Shown in pieces: positions 17,932 to 26,096 of a DNA stretch of 64,000 nt. The number at the start of each line of letters is the position of its first letter. Position 1 is the stretch's first letter. Made by a program: the position numbers and the translations under genes. The stretch covers positions 808,123 through 872,122 of the forward strand of contig NZ_LWIG01000007.1 of the NCBI RefSeq assembly GCF_002068095.1, in the 5' to 3' direction. Below the pieces are notes generated by a model. That model saw only the letters and a list, made by a program, of their open reading frames with translations. It was not told the origin of the DNA and did no database searches. The stretch comes from Bradyrhizobium sacchari (GTDB taxonomy: Bacteria > Pseudomonadota > Alphaproteobacteria > Rhizobiales > Xanthobacteraceae).

Positions 17932-17956
17932 AACGGGAAACATCGGCAATGGTTCC
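17932..17956 (-). promoter_or_regulatory. Isolated EcfG-type promoter match, reading leftward
   Basis: On the minus strand GGAAC (17956-17952) is followed by 16 bases and CGTT (17935-17932), a full match to the general-stress sigma consensus. It points towards the 3-prime end of the acyl-CoA synthetase gene rather than the stress genes at 18107. The short minus reading frame there has no start codon after the promoter, so this may be chance or an antisense transcript. Confidence 0.25.
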
Positions 17957-18106
17957 TGCGGATCGTGATGTCACGCGGTGTTCGTGACAGCACTTATCGT
18001 CGCACCCACTGCGCACTGCTTACGCGCGCTTTGATCGCGATCGCGGAGCAACCAATCGGAATCTCATCTGTTGTCGCCCGGCACAATCAACTGTCGGAGG
18101 ACAAGA

Positions 18107-18427
18107 ATGTCACGTCTACCCATTCTCGCCGCAGCACTCCTGCTGCTCGGGTCAGCGCCTCTCAGCGCACAGTCACAGCCCGCGCAAAGCGGGCCGGGCA
18201 ACAACGCGGTCAATAGTTCCGATCAGAACAATTCGAACGCTCCCGTCGCGGGCCGCAACAGCTTCACCGAAGGCCAGGCGAAGTCGAAGATCGAAGCAGC
18301 CGGCTACTCCAATGTATCCGGCCTGCAGAAAGACAACGACGGCGTGTGGCGCGGCAAGGCCGACAAGGCCGGGACGAAGTCGGACGTGAGCGTCGACTTC
18401 CAAGGCAACGTGAACCCCGCCAAGTAA
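18107..18427 (+). CDS. Secreted PepSY-like small protein
   Basis: A 106-aa protein starting at ATG 18107 after CGGAGGACAAGA. A clear signal peptide (residues 1-22, LAAALLLLGSAPLSAQ) precedes a polar Gln/Asn/Ser-rich linker and a single small domain, KSKIEAAGYSNVSGLQKDNDG to the end, that resembles a PepSY fold. Proteins of this kind are periplasmic; the role is unknown. It is 15 bases before the stress-protein gene and probably in one transcript with it. Confidence 0.75.
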   Translation: MSRLPILAAALLLLGSAPLSAQSQPAQSGPGNNAVNSSDQNNSNAPVAGRNSFTEGQAKSKIEAAGYSNVSGLQKDNDGVWRGKADKAGTKSDVSVDFQGNVNPAK

Positions 18428-18442
18428 GCCGGAGGATGAATC

Positions 18443-19069
18443 ATGACGATCACGATCTCTCGACTCTATGACAACTATTCGGATGCAGAACGCGCAGTCA
18501 CACGTCTCGAGGCGGCGGGAGTGCCGCACTCAGACATCAGCATCGTCGCCAACAATTCCGACAATTGGTACGGCACCTCGACCCGCAAGGTCGATCGCGA
18601 CCGCGACGGCGTCGACGACCGCGCCGAAGGTGCCGGCACAGGTGCCGGCGTTGGCGCCGGCCTTGGAGGCGCCGCGGGCCTGCTGGCGGGACTGGGATTG
18701 CTGGCAATTCCGGGACTCGGACCTGTCGTCGCAGCCGGCTGGCTGGCGTCGACCGCGGCGGGTGCCGCAGCCGGCGCTGCAACGGGCGGGATCGTCGGTG
18801 CGCTGACCCAAGCCGGCGTGTCCAGGGACGACGCCTCTCGTTACGCCGAGGGCGTCCGCAGGGGCGGGACGCTGGTCTCGGCGAAGGTCCCCGATCAGGA
18901 TCGTTCGCGCCTCGACGCCCTTCTGCACGAGAGGTCGGTGAACCTGGAGGATCGGAGCGCTGCCTGGCAAAAGGCCGGCTGGACCAGCTTCGATGCCGCC
19001 AGCCCGCCGCTATCCCCCGACGATGTTGGACGCGAACGCGAACTGTACGGCGCGGGCACCCGAAGATAG
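18443..19069 (+). CDS. General stress protein 17M-like protein with glycine-zipper segment
   Basis: A 208-aa protein. Residues 1-40 (ISRLYDNYSDAERAVTRLEAAGVPHSDISIVAN) look like the YflT/general stress 17M domain. Residues about 62-125 are a long Gly/Ala-rich hydrophobic stretch of glycine-zipper type that may insert in a membrane. The domain resumes with YAEGVRRGGTLVSAKV, completing the split fold. The start ATG follows GGAGG. It sits directly after the PepSY-like gene and ahead of a strong terminator. Confidence 0.78.
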   Translation: MTITISRLYDNYSDAERAVTRLEAAGVPHSDISIVANNSDNWYGTSTRKVDRDRDGVDDRAEGAGTGAGVGAGLGGAAGLLAGLGLLAIPGLGPVVAAGWLASTAAGAAAGAATGGIVGALTQAGVSRDDASRYAEGVRRGGTLVSAKVPDQDRSRLDALLHERSVNLEDRSAAWQKAGWTSFDAASPPLSPDDVGRERELYGAGTRR

Positions 19070-19110
19070 GTGGCTTGCCAACCGTAGGTGACAGGCAATT
19101 CAACTCGCGA

Positions 19111-19138
19111 GAAAGGCTCCACCAAGGTGGAGCCTTTC
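19111..19138 (+). terminator. Terminator after the stress-protein gene
   Basis: GAAAGGCTCCACC-aa-GGTGGAGCCTTTC is a perfect 13-bp inverted repeat with a 2-base centre, 42 bases after the stop at 19069. The T-tract is short (CTTTCC). It closes the 18107-19069 transcription unit. Confidence 0.75.
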
Positions 19139-19218
19139 CATTGTGCGGACACTTCGCCGCAGCGAACGGCGCTTAAAACTATGTTGAAGTTGCCACCGGG
19201 GCGCGCATAGTCGATGAG

Positions 19219-19359
19219 ATGCCGGTGCGGATCAGAGCCCGGATCGACATCATGACAGCCACCGATCTCATCGTTGCACGGGGCGATCTCGAAACCTGCA
19301 CGACGATCGCGACCGCGCGTCCTGCAGCAGATGCGCTGCCGGCGGATGCGCTGCCGTGA
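19219..19359 (+). other. Possible short coding stretch, first of a coupled pair
   Basis: An open frame of 46 codons from ATG 19219 reads MPVRIRARIDIMTATDLIVARG and ends TGA 19357-19359. Protein-like sequence continues upstream (YVEVATGARIVDE) without a start codon until a TAA, so this may be a gene remnant rather than an intact small gene. It overlaps the next frame as GTGA. I do not recognise the family. Confidence 0.3.
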
Positions 19360-19469
19360 AGGTCGAACGCTTTGTATTCACCGCCAATAACATTACCTAT
19401 GCGGTGATGGGCGACGACCGCGGGCCCGAGGCGGTGCGGCGCATTTATCTCGATACGCATTCCTCCTGA
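19356..19469 (+). other. Possible short coding stretch, second of a coupled pair
   Basis: GTG 19356 overlaps the stop of the preceding frame and opens 37 codons, beginning VKVERFVFTANNITYAVMGD and ending TGA 19467-19469. The residue pattern is more protein-like than the antisense frame. No homologue comes to mind. The remaining 97 bases to the next gene hold nothing recognisable. Confidence 0.3.
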
Positions 19470-19578
19470 GCAGGGCCACATGCTGTCGCTGCTCGGGTAA
19501 AGCGCTTTCGACGCCCGTCGAACCGGTATAGCGTTCGATCTCCGAGGATACGCCGCGAAGACGGCCATGAGGTCGCGC

Positions 19579-21366
19579 ATGCTGGACAGGACGAAGGATA
19601 TTTCCGTCGCCGCACAGGCCTGGCTCGATGATTTCGAACGCACGCTGGGTAAACCGGATCACGATGGGCTCGCCCGCCTGTTCGTTGCCGAGTGTTTCTG
19701 GCGCGACGTGCTGGCGCTGAGCTGGAACCTGCAAACCACCGGCGGCCGTGATACAGTCGTTCAGGCGCTGACAGCCCTCGCACCCAAGGTGACGCCGACC
19801 AACTTCAAGATCGCTCCGAACCGGGCGCCGCCGCGCTGGGTGACGCGTGCCGGCACCAACACCATCGAAGCCATCTTCGTTTTCGAGACCGCGATCGGCC
19901 GCGGCAGCGGCATCGTGCGGCTTATTCCCGATACGGCTGATGACGACCGGTTGAAGGCCTGGACACTGCTCACCGCACTGGAAGAGCTGAAAGGCTTCGA
20001 GGAGCAGCTCGGCACCTCGCGCCCGCGCGGCCAGGCCTATTCCCGCGATTTCCGGGGGCCGAACTGGCTCGACCAGCGCAACGCCTCGCGCGACTATTCC
20101 GATCGCGATCCGGCCGTGCTGGTGGTCGGCGGCGGCCAGGCCGGGCTCGCGACCGCGGCACGGCTGAAGCAACTGAAGGTCGACACGCTGATCGTCGATC
20201 GCGGGATGCGGATCGGCGACAATTGGCGCAAGCGCTATCACGCGCTCACCCTGCACAACCAGGTGCAGGTCAATCATCTTCCCTACATGCCGTTCCCGCC
20301 GAACTGGCCGGTCTATATCCCCAAGGACAAGCTCGCCAACTGGTTCGAAGCCTATGTCGATGCCATGGAGCTGAACTTCTGGACCGGCACCGAATTCGAG
20401 GGCGGCACCTATGACGAGGCCAAGGGCCACTGGACCGTCGCTTTGCGCCGCGCCGACGGGAGCAAACGCAGCATGCATCCGCGCCACGTGGTCATGGCGA
20501 CCGGCGTCAGCGGCATCGCCAATATTCCGGAGATTCCGACCCTCGACAATTTCAAGGGGACGCTGATGCATTCCAGCCGCTACGAGGACGGCGAGAACTG
20601 GACGGGCAAGCGCGCCATCGTCATCGGCACCGGCAACAGCGGTCACGACATCGCGCAGGATCTTTATTCCAGCGGCGCCGAGGTGACGCTGGTGCAGCGC
20701 TCGCCGACGCTGGTCACCAATATCGAGCCGTCGGCGCAGCTCGCTTACGCCACCTACAATGAGGGCACGCTCGAGGACAACGACCTGATCGCGACCTCGA
20801 TGCCGACGCCGCTCGCGAAGAAGACGCATGTGATGCTGACCGAGCAATCGAAGGCGCTCGACAAGGAGCTGCTCGACGGCCTCTCGCGCGTCGGCTTCAG
20901 GCTCGATTTCGGCGAGGCCGGCACCGGCTGGCAGTTCAAATATCTCACCCGCGGCGGCGGCTATTATTTCAACGTCGGCTGCTCCAACCTGATCGTCGAG
21001 GGCGCGATCAGGCTCAAGCAGTTTTCCGACATCGAGGGCTTTGTCCCCGAGGGCGCGCGGATGAAGGACGGCTCGATCATTGCGGCCGACCTGATCGTGC
21101 TTTCAACAGGCTACAAGCCGCAGGAATACCTCGTACGAAAGCTGTTCGGCGATGCCGTCGCCGATCGCGTCGGGCCGGTCTGGGGTTTTGGCGACGGCTT
21201 CGAGCTGCGCAACATGTATGCGCGCACGAAGCAGCCCGGTCTCTGGTTCATCGCCGGCAGTCTCGCGCAATGCCGCATCAACTCGAAATTCCTCGCGCTG
21301 CAGATCAAGGCGATCGAGGAAGGGATGTTGCCACGGGCTATCGCCATGCCGTTGAGCGCAGCTTGA
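19579..21366 (+). CDS. Flavin-containing monooxygenase-like protein with N-terminal NTF2-like domain
   Basis: A protein of about 595 aa (ATG 19579; ATG 19567 is also possible). Residues about 10-150 look like a SnoaL/NTF2-like cone (AWLDDFERTLGKPDHDGLARLF, then ECFWRDVLALSWNLQTTGGRD). After that comes an FAD Rossmann motif VLVVGGGQAGLATAARL, FMO-type sequence VNHLPYMPFPPNWPVY, and a second NADP-type Rossmann AIVIGTGNSGHDIAQDL. Class B monooxygenases insert oxygen into ketones or at S and N atoms; the substrate is unknown. It is probably monocistronic, ending at the palindrome 21375-21452. Confidence 0.85.
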   Translation: MLDRTKDISVAAQAWLDDFERTLGKPDHDGLARLFVAECFWRDVLALSWNLQTTGGRDTVVQALTALAPKVTPTNFKIAPNRAPPRWVTRAGTNTIEAIFVFETAIGRGSGIVRLIPDTADDDRLKAWTLLTALEELKGFEEQLGTSRPRGQAYSRDFRGPNWLDQRNASRDYSDRDPAVLVVGGGQAGLATAARLKQLKVDTLIVDRGMRIGDNWRKRYHALTLHNQVQVNHLPYMPFPPNWPVYIPKDKLANWFEAYVDAMELNFWTGTEFEGGTYDEAKGHWTVALRRADGSKRSMHPRHVVMATGVSGIANIPEIPTLDNFKGTLMHSSRYEDGENWTGKRAIVIGTGNSGHDIAQDLYSSGAEVTLVQRSPTLVTNIEPSAQLAYATYNEGTLEDNDLIATSMPTPLAKKTHVMLTEQSKALDKELLDGLSRVGFRLDFGEAGTGWQFKYLTRGGGYYFNVGCSNLIVEGAIRLKQFSDIEGFVPEGARMKDGSIIAADLIVLSTGYKPQEYLVRKLFGDAVADRVGPVWGFGDGFELRNMYARTKQPGLWFIAGSLAQCRINSKFLALQIKAIEEGMLPRAIAMPLSAA

Positions 21367-21374
21367 GCAACACC

Positions 21375-21452
21375 GTCATTGCGAGCGCAGCGAAGCAATC
21401 CAGACTGTCTCCGCCGAGGGATTCTGGATTGCTTCGCTGCGCACGCAATGAC
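21375..21452. repeat. GTCATTGCGAGCG palindromic repeat, copy 1
   Basis: 29-bp arms at 21375-21403 and 21424-21452 pair with one mismatch around a 20-base loop. The core AGCGAAGCAATCCAG/CTGGATTGCTTCGCT is shared with the element at 60658-60743. It lies between the stop of the monooxygenase and the NHL-repeat gene. Confidence 0.9.
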
Positions 21453-21504
21453 GACGCGCATGCAGACGTACGCGATAGAGACAATTAAGAGGAAAGGACC
21501 ACCC

Positions 21505-22482
21505 ATGCCAGCCATTCTCGGCACCGGCGAGCATCGCTACCGCGTCGTCGAAAATTTCGCCAAGCTGCCCGACGGCTGGACGCTGACCGACGTCGCCTCG
21601 GTCGCGGTCGACAGCCGCGACCGCATTTACGTATTCAATCGCGGCGCCCATCCGATGGTGGTGCTGGACCGCGAGGGCAATTTCCTGCGCAGTTTTGGCG
21701 AGGGCCTGTTCTCCCGCGCGCACGGCCTGCATATCGACGCCGACGACAATCTCTACTGCACCGACGACGGCGACCACACGGTGCGCAAATGCACCACCGA
21801 CGGCAAGGTGCTGCTGACGATCGGCATTCCCGCAAAGCCGGCGCCGTTCATGAGCGGCGAGCCGTTCCATCGCTGCACCCACACCGCGCTGTCGCCGAAG
21901 GGCGAGATCTACGTCTCAGACGGTTATGGCAATGCGCGCGTGCACAAGTTCACGCCCGACGGCAAGCTGATCAAAAGCTGGGGCGAGCCGGGCACCGATC
22001 CGGGCCAGTTCAACATCGTACACAATATCGCGACCGATGCCGACGGCTGGGTCTATGTCGCCGACCGAGAGAACCATCGCGTGCAGGTGTTCGACGGCGA
22101 AGGCAGATACGAGACGCAGTGGAACAACCTTCACCGACCCTGTGCGCTGTGCTGCTGCGGCGGGGCCAAGCGCCCGACCTTCGTCATCGGCGAGCTCGGC
22201 CCCGGTCTCGACATCAACCGCAATGTGCCCAATCTCGGCCCGCGGCTGTCGATCGTCGATGCGCAGGGCAAACGCATCGCGCGGCTCGGCGGCGAAGCAG
22301 GGCCAGGCGTCGCCAGCGGCAAATTCCTGGCGCCGCACGGCATCGCGCTGGATTCGAAGGGCGACATTTATGTCGGCGAGGTCGGCGTGACCAACTGGAA
22401 GACGAGCTTTCCGGATGAGGAGATGCCGGCCGTGGTGCGCGCGACGCGGTGCCTGCAGAAGCTGGAGCGGGTACTGGAATGA
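21505..22482 (+). CDS. NHL-repeat beta-propeller protein, peptidyl-hydroxyglycine amidating lyase-like
   Basis: A 325-aa protein starting at ATG 21505 after AGGAAAGGACC. Repeated blades are visible: VASVAVDSRDRIYVFNRGAHPMVVLD, HGLHIDADDNLYCTDDGDHTVRK, EIYVSDGYGNARVHKF, WVYVADRENHRVQVF and HGIALDSKGDIYVGEV. This makes a six-bladed NHL propeller of the type annotated as amidating-lyase-like. No signal peptide, so cytoplasmic. Lyase activity on peptidyl-hydroxyglycine is not expected in this setting; sugar-lactone hydrolysis or a scaffold role is equally possible. Confidence 0.75.
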   Translation: MPAILGTGEHRYRVVENFAKLPDGWTLTDVASVAVDSRDRIYVFNRGAHPMVVLDREGNFLRSFGEGLFSRAHGLHIDADDNLYCTDDGDHTVRKCTTDGKVLLTIGIPAKPAPFMSGEPFHRCTHTALSPKGEIYVSDGYGNARVHKFTPDGKLIKSWGEPGTDPGQFNIVHNIATDADGWVYVADRENHRVQVFDGEGRYETQWNNLHRPCALCCCGGAKRPTFVIGELGPGLDINRNVPNLGPRLSIVDAQGKRIARLGGEAGPGVASGKFLAPHGIALDSKGDIYVGEVGVTNWKTSFPDEEMPAVVRATRCLQKLERVLE

Positions 22483-22626
22483 GGTATCGGCAACGCCCGG
22501 CGGTTCCGGGCCCGGCCTCGCCCACCCCTCCCCGAATCACGGCGTTTTTGGGCGTTTCGCCACCCCGCCGCCGCATTGGCTGCGGCTGAATAAGTCGCTC
22601 AACGGGCTTCACAATCCCGTCACGCT

Positions 22627-22649
22627 GCATGTAGTATGTCAATACATGC
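22627..22649. promoter_or_regulatory. Inverted repeat upstream of the HNH gene
   Basis: GCATGTA-gtatgtcaa-TACATGC, 7-bp arms around 9 bases, 37 bases before the TTG start of the HNH gene. The 22483-22685 gap has no gene. It could be an operator or a leader hairpin. Confidence 0.3.
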
Positions 22650-22685
22650 TGCTTCGCAGCGTATATTGGAGGCCGGGAGCGTTAC

Positions 22686-23243
22686 TTGAACGCACATGTC
22701 TCGCAAGGCAGTTGGCCGGTGTTGGTGCTGAATGCGGACTTCCGGCCGCTGAGTTACTACCCACTGTCTCTGTGGTCGTGGCAGGACGCGATCAAGGCGG
22801 TGTTCCTCGACCGCGTCAATATCGTCGCCCATTACGATCAGGCGGTTCGAAGTCCCACCCTGGAAATGCAGTTACCGAGCGTCGTCTCGCTCAAGTCCTT
22901 CGTCAAGCCGACCACCCATCCCGCCTTCACCCGGTTCAACGTCTTCCTGCGCGATCGCTTCAACTGCCAATATTGCGGCTCGCCCGAAGACCTCACCTTC
23001 GATCACATCATCCCGCGCAGCAAAGGCGGCCAGACCACCTGGGAGAACGTGGTCGCGGCGTGCTCGCCGTGTAACCTCCGCAAGGGCAATCTCACCCCGG
23101 CGCAAGCAAAAATGTTTCCCCGCCAGGCCGCCTTCGCGCCGACCGTGCACCAGCTTCACCGCAACGGCCGCCTGTTCCCGCCGAACTATCTCCACGACAG
23201 TTGGCTGGACTACCTGTACTGGGATACGGAGCTGGATCCGTAA
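22686..23243 (+). CDS. HNH endonuclease
   Basis: A 185-aa protein starting at TTG 22686 after GGAGGCCGGGAGCG; there is no in-frame ATG upstream. Its C-terminal half has a zinc-ribbon HNH: CQYCG (first pair), FDHIIPRSKGG with the catalytic His, WENVVAACSPCN (second pair and Asn). The N-terminal VLVLNADFRPLSYYPLSLWSWQDAIKAVF is typical of the widespread proteobacterial stand-alone HNH family. No restriction or phage genes are near, so its cellular role is unclear; it looks like a housekeeping copy. Confidence 0.9.
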   Translation: MNAHVSQGSWPVLVLNADFRPLSYYPLSLWSWQDAIKAVFLDRVNIVAHYDQAVRSPTLEMQLPSVVSLKSFVKPTTHPAFTRFNVFLRDRFNCQYCGSPEDLTFDHIIPRSKGGQTTWENVVAACSPCNLRKGNLTPAQAKMFPRQAAFAPTVHQLHRNGRLFPPNYLHDSWLDYLYWDTELDP

Positions 23244-23252
23244 GGTCAGGTC

Positions 23253-24716
23253 TCACACCCCAATCGCATTCCGCGCCACCACGTCGCGATAGAATGCCGC
23301 GCTCAGCTTCGGCACCCTCGCCTGGGTCTCGAAGTCGACCCGGTACAGCCCGAACCGTTTCCCGTAGCCGAAGATCCATTCAAAATTGTCCATCAGGCTC
23401 CACAGAAAGTAGCCGCGGATCGGCACGCCTTCGCTGATTGCGCGCTGCATCTGGGTCAGGTAGTTGCGCAGGAACATGATGCGGTCGAGGTCGTAGACCT
23501 GGCCGTCGGCGGCGATCCTGTCCTCGGACGAGGTGCCGTTCTCGCTGATGTAGATCGTCTCGATGTTCCAGATTTTTGCGGCGAGGCGCGGCGCCCAGTA
23601 GATCACCTCAGGGCCGACCCGCAGCCATTCCGAATTCATGTGCGGGAACGAGGTCGGAAACGGCAGCACGTCGAAGCCCGGCGCGCGGTCGGAGGCGGTG
23701 ACGTAGAACTGCGGCGCATAGATGTTGAGCCCGACGAAATCGTTCGGTGTGCCGATGATCTTCAATTCCTCGGCCGTGAACTTTGGCGCGGCCGCGCCGG
23801 CATAGGCGAGGAAGCCGTCGGTGTATTTGCCCTCCAGCACCACGCCGAGGAAGCCAGCATTGAGCTCGCGCGTCGCGATCTCAGCGGCACGGATATTCTC
23901 CGGCGTCGCGATCGCCGGCACGCACGCGGCGATGTTCTCGGCGGGACCGACGCGGGTGCCGGCGCGCCCGGAGGCGCGGATCGCCTGCACGGCAAGCCCG
24001 TGCGCCAGCGCGACGTGATGGCGGGCCTGGTTGAGTTGCGCGGTCGGCAGCTTGAGGCCCGGTGCGTCGATGCCCCAGCCATAGCCGAAATTCACGAAGC
24101 GCCCGACCTCGTTTACGGTGAAGACGGTCCTGACGCGATCGGTCAGGCGCGCGGCGACGTAAGCCGAGTAGTCGGCAAAGGCTTTCGCGGTATCGCTCGA
24201 CTGCCAGCCGCCGACGCGGTCCTGGAGCGCCTGCGGCAGATCCCAGTGATATAGCGTGGCGTAGGGCTCGATGCCGTTTGCGAGCAGCTCGTCGACGAGG
24301 CGGTTGTAGAAATCGAGCCCCTTCGGATTGGGCTGGCCCGATCCGTCCGGAAACACCCGCGGCCAGGCGATCGAGAAGCGATAGGCCTTGACGCCGAGCG
24401 CCTTGATCAGCGCGACATCCTCCTTGTAGCGGTGGTAGTGCTCGTTGGCGCGGTCGCCGGTCGTGCCGTCCTCGATCTTGCCGGGCGTATGGCTGAAAAT
24501 GTCCCAGATCGATTTGCCGCGCCCGTCCTCGTTGACGGCGCCTTCGATCTGATAGGACGAGGTCGCCGTGCCCCACAGAAAATCCCTCGGGAAGGGCGCG
24601 CGGCGATCGATCGATGCCGGCGCTTCGTTCTCCGCGGCCTTGGCGCCTGTCGCTGCGCCAAGCGCAGCCAGACCCGCTAGCCCTGCAAATTCGCGCCGCG
24701 AGACGTCAGCTGACAT
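23253..24716 (-). CDS. Exported beta-glucosidase, glycoside hydrolase family 1
   Basis: Hydrolyses terminal beta-glucosides with retention. The 487-aa protein starts with a twin-arginine signal (SRREFAGLAGLAALGAATGAKA), so it should be folded before export to the periplasm. The GH1 barrel begins FPRDFLWGTATSSYQIEGA; the acid/base is Glu203 in TVNEV, where most family members have NEP, and the nucleophile is Glu392 in YISENG. It starts 2 bases after the GH16 stop on the same strand, so the two are coupled: the endoglucanase makes oligomers that this enzyme finishes. Confidence 0.95.
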   Translation of the reverse strand: MSADVSRREFAGLAGLAALGAATGAKAAENEAPASIDRRAPFPRDFLWGTATSSYQIEGAVNEDGRGKSIWDIFSHTPGKIEDGTTGDRANEHYHRYKEDVALIKALGVKAYRFSIAWPRVFPDGSGQPNPKGLDFYNRLVDELLANGIEPYATLYHWDLPQALQDRVGGWQSSDTAKAFADYSAYVAARLTDRVRTVFTVNEVGRFVNFGYGWGIDAPGLKLPTAQLNQARHHVALAHGLAVQAIRASGRAGTRVGPAENIAACVPAIATPENIRAAEIATRELNAGFLGVVLEGKYTDGFLAYAGAAAPKFTAEELKIIGTPNDFVGLNIYAPQFYVTASDRAPGFDVLPFPTSFPHMNSEWLRVGPEVIYWAPRLAAKIWNIETIYISENGTSSEDRIAADGQVYDLDRIMFLRNYLTQMQRAISEGVPIRGYFLWSLMDNFEWIFGYGKRFGLYRVDFETQARVPKLSAAFYRDVVARNAIGV

Positions 24717-24718
24717 CG

Positions 24719-25720
24719 CTATCTCCGCGCCTGCCCAATATCGATCTGATAGGCTGAAATCCTGTCGATCTCGAACGCGACGCTCGGCGGCGATTCCGCA
24801 TCGACCGGCCCGACGCCGAGAAAGAATTTCGATCCGATCGCCAGATTGACGATCATGTACATGGGATCGTCGAAGCCGATCGGCACCCTGATATCGGAGA
24901 CCGGCTTACGGTCGATGAAATAGACCAGCCGGTCCTCCTCCCACAGCACACCGTAATTGTGAAATGCGCGCGACGCGTCGCCCACCGCGAAGTCGAAGCC
25001 GCAGGACTGGATCTTCTGGGTCGACGGAATCCGCCAATGCGTCGTCATCACGAGGTCGCCCGGCCGCTCGCCGCGGCCTTCCAGCACGTCGACCTCCGGC
25101 GGCCAGCCGCCGTCGTCCGCCAGCATCCAGAACGCCGGCCACACCGCATGGCCGACCGGCACTTTTGCGCGGATCTCGAAATAGCCGTGCTTCTGCGCGA
25201 ACGTGCCCTGCGTCGTCAGGATCCCCGAGATGTAGTCGTTGTTGAACAACACCGGCTTCAATTCCGGCGGCGTGCGGCTGGCGACGATGGAGAGCACGCC
25301 GTCCTTGACCTTGAACGGATCGAGGCCGAGCGGCGTCGCAGCACGGCCCGTGTAGCGCGGATCGACATAGATCTGCTGCTCGCCATTGGCGCTGGTCTTG
25401 CGTTTGAAGTCCGAGCCGTCGCCGCCCCAATAGCGCGCCTCCGGCCAGGCCGCGCCGCCGGCATAATGCGGCACCCAGCGGCCGTGCGACAGCGGATGCT
25501 CGTTGAAATCATCGTTGAACGTCCGGCGCAGCGGCAGAAACGTGAGCGATGTGGGATCGACCGCCTCCAGCCTGCGGCACTCGATCGTGGACGGATCGGT
25601 CGTCACTTGCAACGACATGCTAGCCGGCGCGTCACCGAGATCGTCCTGCGCGACGACAGGCGCAGGCACGACAGAGAGGCCGATCGCAACCAGAGCGCCC
25701 TTTGTCCAACGGTCGATCAT
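24719..25720 (-). CDS. Secreted endo-beta-glucanase, glycoside hydrolase family 16
   Basis: A 333-aa protein (ATG 25720, or GTG one codon earlier) with a Sec-type signal ending near PVVAQ. The catalytic motif EVDVLE (about residues 209-214) has the nucleophile and acid/base glutamates in the GH16 spacing, preceded by GHAVWPAFWMLADDGGWPP. GH16 enzymes of this type cut beta-1,3 or mixed-linkage glucans. The coupled GH1 gene downstream suggests periplasmic or external use, or remodelling, of beta-1,3-glucan. A strong hairpin precedes the gene. Confidence 0.92.
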   Translation of the reverse strand: MIDRWTKGALVAIGLSVVPAPVVAQDDLGDAPASMSLQVTTDPSTIECRRLEAVDPTSLTFLPLRRTFNDDFNEHPLSHGRWVPHYAGGAAWPEARYWGGDGSDFKRKTSANGEQQIYVDPRYTGRAATPLGLDPFKVKDGVLSIVASRTPPELKPVLFNNDYISGILTTQGTFAQKHGYFEIRAKVPVGHAVWPAFWMLADDGGWPPEVDVLEGRGERPGDLVMTTHWRIPSTQKIQSCGFDFAVGDASRAFHNYGVLWEEDRLVYFIDRKPVSDIRVPIGFDDPMYMIVNLAIGSKFFLGVGPVDAESPPSVAFEIDRISAYQIDIGQARR

Positions 25721-25759
25721 CACCGCACATCGAACATGCCAGGAAATGCGCCGAGGTTA

Positions 25760-25785
25760 GCTTGCCCGTCCCTGAACGGGCAAGC
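25760..25785 (-). promoter_or_regulatory. Hairpin in the GH16-GH1 leader
   Basis: GCTTGCCCGT-ccctga-ACGGGCAAGC, a perfect 10-bp stem with a 6-base loop, lies 40 bases before the GH16 start. It could be an operator for a sugar-responsive repressor or a leader structure. No T-tract follows, so a classical terminator is less likely. Confidence 0.45.
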
Positions 25786-26096
25786 ACACCCATCCGACGC
25801 CCGCGGGCGATTTCGCAAAGGCATCTCGCTCCTTCACGCCAATCGGCCGGGAAGCGGGTCGTCCGGCGCAAGACTTGTGGCGGACCGGACCAGATTCTCC
25901 GCGCCTTTCATTCCGTCAGGGACGGCTCCAGCCCCGAAATCCATCCCCGTTCGTTACCGTCCCTTGAACCTCCAATGGCAGCTTGGCAGGAATCTGCGGA
26001 CCTGCCCGTCCAGCCGCCAAATCGGTCAGGTGCGAGGTTGCCGCCGCCAAGCTCGCCGAAACACTGGAACAGGTTCAGCTCTCGCCGTCGAAGCGG

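Noticed and set aside
19179..19643. A 154-codon minus-strand frame
   Set aside because: No signal or motif, and it runs across the start of the flavin monooxygenase gene; the plus-strand mini-frames look more protein-like.
22686..23243. HNH protein as part of a defence or restriction system
   Set aside because: No methyltransferase, specificity or other defence gene nearby; the sequence fits the widespread stand-alone HNH family.
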